NCBI GenBank assembly: GCA_963989385.1
Contig: OZ022508.1
Span: 48,895,087 to 48,959,086 of the forward strand
From: Ctena decussata
Taxonomy: Eukaryota; Mollusca; Bivalvia; Lucinida; Lucinidae
Direction: 5' to 3'
Length of the DNA: 64,000 nucleotides
Shown here: positions 56,870 through 64,000 of the stretch, in pieces
Layout: the number at the start of each line of letters is the position of its first letter
How positions within the stretch are numbered: the first letter of the stretch is position 1
Translations under genes and position numbers: made by a program
The notes under the pieces: generated by a model
The model's database searches: none
What the model saw: the letters and a program-made list of their open reading frames with translations, nothing else
What the model was told of the DNA's origin: nothing

Positions 56870-59800
56870 TTAACTTGAAATTAGGCAGTTGTTCTTGATC
56901 ACTGTAACCCTGTCTGCCCAGGCGTAGGAATATGTTTTTCTCCACTGTTTTACTGCCTTCTGTTGGTTCTTTCCAAGTCTGTTCAAGACACACCGCCTCA
57001 CATAAAACTTAAAGTCTGCCTTTAGACCGTCTGACACTTGCTTTGCTATGACAGGTTTTCCTAAAAGTCCTCTGCACCAATTCAGGGGATTTGCATTTGT
57101 CCATCCCCATTTAGAAAACATGATATGCAGTTTTCCCCTTTTTGTAGTTTGGACTGCAATTTCGTACAAAACCCGGGCAGAGCGAGAATCACGCTGAAAT
57201 AATTGTCGTCTGCGGCATCCTAACTTTGAGCGCCAAATAGTACAAGCAACCCAGTTTCGTGTATTTGGAGGGTCTTGGCTCATTATGGCGAGTTTCCATG
57301 GTGACCATCTTCTGGCAAGATTGTTTTTCTTTAACAGGAAGTCCTTGTCTGGCACAGTGTGTCTGTGAATCTTGGGAACGGTTTTCTGAAAGTATGATGA
57401 AACGATTGTTCAGTTAATATTTATGGATTAAATGAAGCATCACTATTTTCTTTGTTAAAATACATGTTAATAACATGTTAAGATAGTTAGACATTTGTAC
57501 ATGTTAAAATAGTTAGACATTTGTATATTTGACGAGAATTTATGTTTCCTTAAAAATTACTTTAGGACTTTGTTTTGGTTCAACGATTCATAAAATTTTC
57601 ATGCTTTGAACTAATTTGTAGAGAAACTCGTAAGCCTGTTTTACTAAAACTGTCCCAACAAAATTTCATTTTCTGTTTTCTCTGGATCTATTTCTAAACA
57701 AAACAAACAAAAATCACAAACGAACAGGTTTTAAGAGATAATAAACGTACCTTTTCTATTGGCTTTATAACTTTCCTCGGCAGCTTGCAAACAATCGGAG
57801 GAACTTTGCCAGTCTTCATCACACCAAGTGGTGGTCCCTTTATTGGGTGAACTACAGCTGTTGGGAATTTTGAAGATCCCACTGGCGTTAGAGATCCCGC
57901 TGGAGATAAAGATGCTGGCGATCCCACTGGGGATAGCGATCCTGATCTCGATGGAGAAGCTGGAATTCTAGAAGCCATCGATGACAATGATGAGAGCTTC
58001 CTTGGTACAACTGGGACAGCGGGTAAGCCTGAAATTGCCGATGATACCGAGGCACTTGTTCTTAGTGATCCGGCTTTAGATGCGGAGGAATCGCCACGCC
58101 TGAGAGTACCAAATAACCCTTCCAGATCTGGATGAAGTGCCTTTTTTCTTGCCTCTCTCGCTCTCACTTCAGCTTCATAGCCCTGTAGGGATAAAGAAGA
58201 CTATATGAGCCTCGACACGAGAAAACCAACAAAGTGGCATGTGCGCCCAGCGATGACTCGTATCAGCCTAGTCATTAGATTCTTTGCTGTAAGTTTAAAG
58301 GGTAGCTAAGGTTCTAAGTTAGCTCACTGCAGACAGCGAAGACACTGATCAGACTGGGCAGATGTCCAGGCTGAACAATGCCACTTGGTTGGTTTTGTCG
58401 TTTCGCGGCTCATATGTTTTTTCGTTGATTGTCGAACCAATGCTGTAAGGGAGAAAACTCGAATAAGATGGTCGAAAAATTTACTGTATTGATTCTCTAA
58501 CTTAACTCACCTATTTGATCATCAAAGGGGTTTGCATGAAAATCAGACGCCGCAGAGTGCAGAGTCGTCACAGAGCCTACCCTGTTTTGAATTAAATGCA
58601 GAGAACTCTGTGGGAAATCAAACCAGATACCCCTTTTACATAAAATGGACCCCGAATTGCCAGGTTGAAGAGTCTACAGGGCATTTATGGGTTAACCCAT
58701 TAACGCCTTAAGGGGACAGTGGCAAACAGTGCAGACTCAGATCAGATGCCGCGTTTTGCGGCATCTGATTAAGGTCTACACTGTTTGCATAAGAAAAATA
58801 GGTCTTTCTCTTTAAAAAGAAACAAAAGTACTAAAAATGAACAATAGCAGACACCCTTGAAAAGACAAATGGACCTACCAAGTTTATACGGATAAAAGAA
58901 TATAGTAGGCATACTGTAACACGTACCTCAAGGAATTCTTCGCCTCTTTCTCTGTAACAGATCGCCATGATGAAGTCACAGACATGCGAGAAATTGCCGA
59001 GTTTCAGGTGCTGTCCGGAGGTTAGTTCTGTCAGCTCTTGGAAAAACGCAGTAGAGGATTCGTTCTCAAAAGCTTGAACGCCATAAATTTTTATACCCTT
59101 AAAGAAAAGAAGACAACAAAATAAATATGATGCATTAAGAATACAATTGTCTAAAGTTTAGGAACTGATAAAAGACTGAAAGTTGAAATCATGTACAATG
59201 TGGTTTTAAATGTTTCAAAAAGATTTCATGTTTGAGGTATAGTTAATTAATAATATATGTGTTCAAATATGATAAATTTCAGTAGTTCGCAATCTAGCTC
59301 CGGATCACCTCACATGAACATTGGTTTAATACTTTCTTATTTTGCTACAAAACGTGTGTTTTGTTTTGGGCTCATATAATGATCCTACACCATATGTTTT
59401 GTTCTAAAGTTTGAAAAAATACAGTATGTGTTGTGCTTAGCCGAAATACTAGTTTATGAAAGTTACCACGAATCTATTATTAAAGAATGGATGTATAACA
59501 TGATCGTACAGCACTGAATTATAGACATATCCAGCCGATAAAAGCTGTCGAGAACTACTTACCACCTCTGCTAATTTCTTGGCCTCTTCTCGCCAATCCA
59601 GATTGTCTACATTGAGGTCATATTCGGGATTATGGGGCTCGGAATCCCCTATCACCACCAATGCCTTCTGAGACCCCGGTGTCCAGCTAAACTTTCTTGC
59701 TAGATTTAGCACGAGCTCATAGCACTCTTCCGGGTCCCCACCCCCTGTGCCTTCGACGCCTGACACGAAGTCACATAGCTGTTTGATATCTCGGGTCAAA

Positions 59801-60027
59801 TCAATGTGTTTCTCAAGGTAGAACACATCTTTGTCGCAGTAGTCCCCGTGCGCAAGGACGCCGAATCGAATCCCTGGAATGTCCGCTTGGAGGCGCTGTA
59901 TCATGTCCTGGAGACGACCTTTGACCTCATCGATGACAGATGACATTGACCCGGTTGTATCAAACGAGAACAGAATCTCAAACAGACCGCCAGGAGGAAG
60001 TGGAGTACTTGTTGACGCCGTTTCCAT
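56870..60027 (-). CDS. VWA-domain protein with Ser/Pro-rich linker and unrecognised basic C-terminus
   Basis: Four coding exons on the - strand, all in phase 0: 60027-59563, 59097-58927, 58182-57751 and 57385-56870. Donors are GTAAGT, GTACGT and GTACGT; the acceptors end TTTAAG, CTACAG and TTTCAG. Total 527 residues and a TAA stop. Residues about 15-210 form a von Willebrand A domain. The MIDAS reads DTTGSM (D23, T25, S27), the second metal-site loop GTGGGDPEE (D98), and GDSEPH lies at 127-132. DTTGSM-type VWA domains are mostly intracellular metal-dependent binding modules (family knowledge). No signal peptide or membrane segment is seen, fitting an intracellular protein. Residues about 213-356 are Ser/Pro-rich with SPVGS/SPAGS/TPVGS repeats; 357-527 are basic and rich in Trp and Arg, not recognised. 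ATG context ACAATGG is good. An acceptor-like ATTATAG just upstream of the ATG hints at a 5' UTR exon. Function unknown. Confidence 0.88.
58207..58412. mobile_element. MITE of the TGAGCCGCGACACGAG family in intron 2 of the VWA gene
   Basis: Left end TGAGCCTCGACACGAGAAAA, right end TTTTGTCGTTTCGCGGCTCA, with TA-containing flanks. It begins only about 25 bp upstream of exon 3's acceptor on the - strand, close to the polypyrimidine and branch region. Confidence 0.85.
58721..58788. repeat. CAAACAGTG-type hairpin, copy 10, in intron 2 of the VWA gene
   Basis: Arms GGCAAACAGTGCAGACTCAGATCAGATGCCGC and the inverse with a TTTT loop; ends CACTGTTTGC. Among the best-preserved copies. Confidence 0.85.
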
Positions 60028-60152
60028 TGTAACGCCTATAATGTGAAAATGAAATATTAGTGTTAGGCCTAGTTGTTATTTCAATTCTTGTAACGATGGA
60101 AAAATTACTTAATAAATGTAAATATCAAAGTATTTTTAATATGAAAGTTTCA

Positions 60153-60367
60153 TTAGGGGAGAGTCGGGTAACTTCGGACAGCGGGTAAATTCGGACAGTG
60201 ACATTGTTTCTTTTATATATCAGTTGTTTGGAACTAAAACAAAAATAACTGGCCAAACAGTGAAAATCCTGATGAGACGGCTTATGAGCCGTCTCATCTG
60301 GATTTTCACTGTTTGCAATGGTATGTCCGAATTTACCCCCATGTCCGGTTACCCGACTCTACCCTAA
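60153..60367. mobile_element. MITE with GGTAAATTCGGACA ends, copy 2
   Basis: Starts TTAGGGGAGAGTCGGGTAAC and ends with the inverse (ACCCGACTCTACCCTAA). The central hairpin at 60252-60316 matches the one in copy 1 (53675-53889) almost fully. It lies about 125 bp upstream of the VWA gene ATG. Confidence 0.88.
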
Positions 60368-61266
60368 TATCAATCTGTAATACATGAAATGGGAGACAGG
60401 GGCACAGATGTATGATTATTCAGCATTTTTGAATCTACATACTTTATCTTTCACATACAATCAGTTATAATTGCAAGCAAGTCATTGTAAGTAAGTCATT
60501 ATTAAATCATTATCAGTATCAATTCGATGTCTTATATGGGCAGCTTATACTTATTTTATTTTTTTTCTTCAAATACTATGCCTGTCCAGGTGCACCAGTA
60601 TGAAATATAATTCGTGACTGTTTGCATTAGTCCTCTGTATGGCGCAAGCGAAGACTATGGTCAGACTGCGCAGATGATCCGTGTCGTCACTTTCGCGCAT
60701 TGTAAGAGGTATTTTCACCCACCGCACTGTTTATTTTATACAAAATGTCTTACCTGAATGTGAAAGGTTTTATACTGAAAAATGTTAAAATATTGATATA
60801 TGCTGACACCACAGTATCTTACTTTCTGATTGTAGTTCGCCGCGTATATATACTACAGTCAGTACTAAATATAGCCGATATCATGTTCATTCAAGCTTTT
60901 TGTCAATACCGTATGACATCATAAACATGCGCAGTTTGTTGAAGTCTTGTCTCAGCAAGATAGACTGGTACCCTGACGAGCAGTTTCGAAAGAAATCATT
61001 AGCACGCGGTACCAGGCTAAATTTTGTAAGGTGGCGTATAGGTGCCATAATTATCACAGGCATATGTAAAACACATAAAAATGCGGTAGTATGAAAACGT
61101 GGAAAGGTTGTCTCGTACAACAGTTACACAGTATGCATACAATATAAAAATATAGTGTTGTTTGGTAATTAGGCCTATCCCAATGTGAGTAAACCTGGTA
61201 AAGAGTCATCAAGATCTTTTTTATACGTGAATGTTAGAAGCGCTCTTCTCGGCAATGTGCATTTAA
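60368..61266. other. No gene; upstream region of the VWA gene
   Basis: No exon was recognised. If the VWA gene has a 5' UTR exon it may lie here, but nothing marks it. A GCGCAAGCG...GGTCAGACTGCGCAG segment near 60645-60715 resembles the core of the local MITEs. Confidence 0.35.
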
Positions 61267-62182
61267 GGGACGATTCATTTATTATCAGGTGGGGGCGGCG
61301 GGTACATTAAGGGGGTCGGAATTTTTTGGTGATGTAATGGGGGGGGGGGGGGGGGGGGGGTCGGAAATAAAAAAGCCTTGGAGCAGGGGGGTCATATATT
61401 TTATTGGGCATATTGAGGGGGTCAGAATTCAATTCTTCCATCAGTCTTCATTTTTAAAAATGTCTCCACCTCTGGGGGCTTCGCCCCCCAGACCCCCATT
61501 ATTCCTAAAATTTCAGACTCTTTCTTTTCAAACTCAAAACTTACACTTAAATAACACAAAAAAACTTGGACACCTTCATATCCAAAAACTGATCTTTTCA
61601 TTGATTTGCTAAAAACAGTATGAAAGTGTCTAAAATTCATGTCAAGTAGATGATTTTGAGCTCAATTAAATTTAATGCCTGCACTTTTTATATCAGCTCT
61701 CTGCGTGCCTTTTCATCAGCAAAAGCACTGTGGCTTCTGGGGGCGCAGCCCCCAGACCCCCATCAGCCAGAGGGCCAATTAATATTATTTGTAGTTATAA
61801 TTATTAAGCATTCGCCAAAAAGATTTCTGGACGGCCATTTGCAAAAGAAAAAGTTCAAGAAATGCAGAGAAAGTTTAAACAGACCATGATTACATGTGAT
61901 TGACCTGTTAGAATAAGAAAATGTTCTTTGTATTTCCTACAGCTAGGTTTGAGGTCAGTCTGACATTAGGTAATATGGTATGTGTGCGTGAAGGGTAGCT
62001 GGCACTGGGTGGGGATGGGGGGGGGGGGGGGGGGGGTCATAAAAATTTTTGTCACCTGTCTGGGGGGGGGGGAATAATTCTGGTGAGACTGGGGGGGGGG
62101 GGTCGGAAAAATTTTGGTGAACCATATGAAAATGTACCCGCCCCCCCCCCCCTCCCCCACCTGATAATAAATGACTCGTCCC
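61267..62182. mobile_element. 0.9-kb G-rich TIR element with TAA duplication
   Basis: Termini are GGGACGATTCATTTATTATC, then AGGTGGGGG...GGGTACATT, at the left and the inverse at the right (ending ATAATAAATGACTCGTCCC). They are flanked by TAA on both sides (61264-61266, 62183-62185). A 3-bp TAA/TTA duplication fits the PIF/Harbinger group (inference). The interior holds long G-runs (about 61338-61362, 62018-62037, 62061-62070 and 62090-62102). Two copies of a CTGGGGGC...GCCCCCAG hairpin followed by ACCCCCAT also occur, at about 61473 and 61738. No transposase. Confidence 0.8.
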
Positions 62183-62389
62183 TAATATCACAATGTTGTC
62201 ACAATGTTATAACAGCAGAGAGGAGAAGGGAGAGGGGAAGGGGTGTGGGGGCGGGGGCGGTGGCGGTGGTACATATGGGAAAATGGGCAAACAAGTATAG
62301 TTTTCAGACAGCAGAAGACTGGGTCATTTTTAAAGTAAAAATTATATAAAAATAATAATATTATCATTATTAAGGCTTGTGTGATATAG

Positions 62390-64000
62390 GAGCATGTGGA
62401 TAGGTATATGGGGAATATCCTGGAGTAGATGAGCACGTGGATAATGACATGACAGTCCTGTGGTAGGCGGGCTTGTGAATAACAACACCCATATTGTAGC
62501 AGGCATGACGACACTTAGAGACTCCTGTGGTAGGCGGGCATGTGAAAAACAAGACTCCTATTGTAGCAAGCATCACGACACTTAGAGACGCCTCCGGTAG
62601 GTGGGCATGTGGATAACAAGATTCCTATTATAGCAGTCATGACGACACTTAGAGACTCCTGCGGTAGGTGGGCATGTGGATAACAAGACCCCTATTGTAG
62701 CAGGCATCACGACACTTGGAAAGACTTATGTGGTAGATGGGCATGTGGATAACAACACTCCTATTGTAGCAGGCATGACGACACTTAGAGATTCCTGTGG
62801 TAGGTGGGCGTCTGGTAACAAGACTCCTATTGTAGCAGGCATCACGACACCTAGAGAGACTCCTGTGGTAGGTGGGCATGTGGATAACAAGACTCCTATT
62901 GTAGCAGTCATGACGACACTTAGAGACTCCTGTGGTGGGTGGGCATGTGAATAACAAGACTCCTTTTGTAGCAGTCATGACGTCACTTAGAGAGGCCTGC
63001 GGTTAGTGGGCATGTGGATAACAAGACTTCTTTTGTAGCAGGCATGACGACACTTAGGGACTCCTGTGGAGGGTGGGCATGTGAATTACAAGACTCCTAT
63101 TGTAGCAGGCATCACTCCTGTGGTAGGTGGGCATATGGATAACAAGAATCCTATTGTAGCAGTCATGACGACACTTAGAGACTCCTGTGGTGGATGGGCA
63201 TGTGAATACCAAGACTCCTATTGTAGCAGACATCACGACACTTAGAGAGACTCCTGTGGTAGGTGGTCATATGGATAACAAGACTCCTATTGTAGCAGGC
63301 ATCACGACACTTAGAGAGACTCCTGTGGTAGGTGGTCATATGGATAACAAGACTCCTATTGTAGCAGGCATCACGACTCTGAAAGACTCCTCTGGTAGGT
63401 GGGCATGTGAATAACAAGACTCCTATTGTAGCAGGCATCACGACACTTAGAGACTCCTGTGGTAGGTGGTCATGTGGATAACAAGACTCTTATTGTAGCA
63501 GGCATGACGACACTGAGAGACTCCTGTGGTAGGTGGGCATGTGGATAACAAGACTCCTATTGTAGCAGGCATCACGACACTGAGAGACTCCTGTGGTAGG
63601 TGGGCATGTGAATAACAAGGCTCCTATTGTAGCAGGCATCACGACACTTAGAGACTCCTGTGGTAGGTGGTCATGTGGATAACAAGACTCCTATTGTAGC
63701 AGGCATGACGACACTGAGAGACTGCTGTGGTAGGTGGGCATGTGGATAACAAGACTCCTATTGTAGCAGGCATCACGACACTGAGAGACTCCTGTGGTAG
63801 GTGGGCATGTGAATAACAAGGCTCCTATTGTAGCAGGCATGACGACACTTAGAGACTCCTGTGGTGGGTGGGCATGTGTATACCAAGACCCCTATTGTAG
63901 CAGACATCACGACAGTTAGAGAGACTCCTGTGGTAGGTGGTCATGTGGATAACAAGACTCATATTGTAGCAGGCATGACGACACTTAGAGACTCCTGCGG
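62390..64000. repeat. 67-bp minisatellite with 201-bp higher-order repeat
   Basis: About 23 tandem copies of a 67-bp unit (variants 65-69 bp): 'gacacttagagactcctgtgg', 'taggtgggcatgtggataac', 'aagactcctattgtagcaggcatcac'. The first copies (from about 62390) are diverged; those on the right are nearly identical. From 63442 three variant monomers form a 201-bp block repeated at 63643 and starting again at 63844. The array continues past the window. Frames read through it on both strands, an effect of the period and not evidence of coding. Confidence 0.93.

Noticed and set aside
800..60316. The dispersed hairpins as transcription terminators
   Set aside because: They are not placed after genes, lack following T-runs, and share end sequences like mobile elements; intrinsic terminators are not expected in a eukaryote.
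62649..63441. Frames of 75-109 codons in the minisatellite
   Set aside because: Tandem repeat artefacts on both strands; no start context, splice signals or known repeat protein.
62390..64000. CRISPR-like array
   Set aside because: There are no unique spacers: the whole 67-bp period is repeated, and the window is eukaryotic.

Overview
This window is eukaryotic, AT-rich, intron-containing and very repeat-dense. It has no operons, ribosome binding sites or closely packed reading frames. The evidence points to a lophotrochozoan, most likely a bivalve mollusc (inference): an invertebrate Dbx homeobox gene split by an intron, tRNA-derived SINEs of the type common in bivalves, an L1/Tx1-type LINE, mariner-like remnants, and many short foldback (MITE-like) elements and diverged 150-180 bp tandem arrays.

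Only two host genes can be supported. (1) The 3' part of a Dbx (developing brain homeobox) gene lies on the + strand at 17662-19672. It has two coding exons split inside the homeodomain between residues 44 and 45; the upstream exons were not found. (2) A four-exon gene on the - strand (60027 down to 56870) encodes a predicted 527-residue protein. It has an N-terminal von Willebrand A domain with a near-canonical MIDAS motif, a Ser/Pro-rich linker, and a basic, Trp-rich C-terminal region I do not recognise. No functional link between the two genes is apparent.

The rest is mobile and repetitive DNA. From left to right: a foldback element at the left edge; a degenerate tandem array (1.14-2.13 kb); a perfect 77-bp tandem duplication (2.9 kb); a 2.4-kb foldback element whose arms carry a 290-bp tandem repeat (3.7-6.1 kb); a 1-kb TIR element (7.3-8.3 kb); a 2.2-kb inverted repeat (10.8-13.0 kb); MITEs around and upstream of Dbx; a tandem array (21.6-22.5 kb); decayed mariner sequence (24.1-25.2 kb); an L1/Tx1-type LINE with one frameshift and an 0.8-kb insertion (27.5-32.1 kb), bracketed by two near-identical 0.53-kb direct repeats that each contain the same pogo/Tigger-like MITE; a SINE interrupted by a 964-bp mariner-type element with clean TA duplication (35.1-36.4 kb); LINE 3' ends (36.8 kb, 40.2-40.6 kb); a 590-bp repeat present as an inverted pair (13.5 and 40.6 kb); another SINE (48.2 kb); a 1.28-kb TIR element filled with a TCGGCGAC-type repeat (49.1-50.4 kb); a diverged tandem array (52.4-53.5 kb); MITEs inside and beside the VWA gene; a G-rich 0.9-kb TIR element (61.3-62.2 kb); and a 67-bp minisatellite with a 201-bp three-monomer higher-order repeat that runs off the right edge (62.4-64.0 kb).

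The most notable observations are: a recurrent central hairpin (ends GGCAAACAGTG / CACTGTTTGCC) found at about a dozen unrelated places; the large foldback element with satellite-like arms; the LINE insertion whose ends happen to fit GT...AG; the composite direct repeats flanking the LINE; and the unrecognised C-terminal region of the VWA protein. All assignments rest on reading the sequence; no database search was possible.
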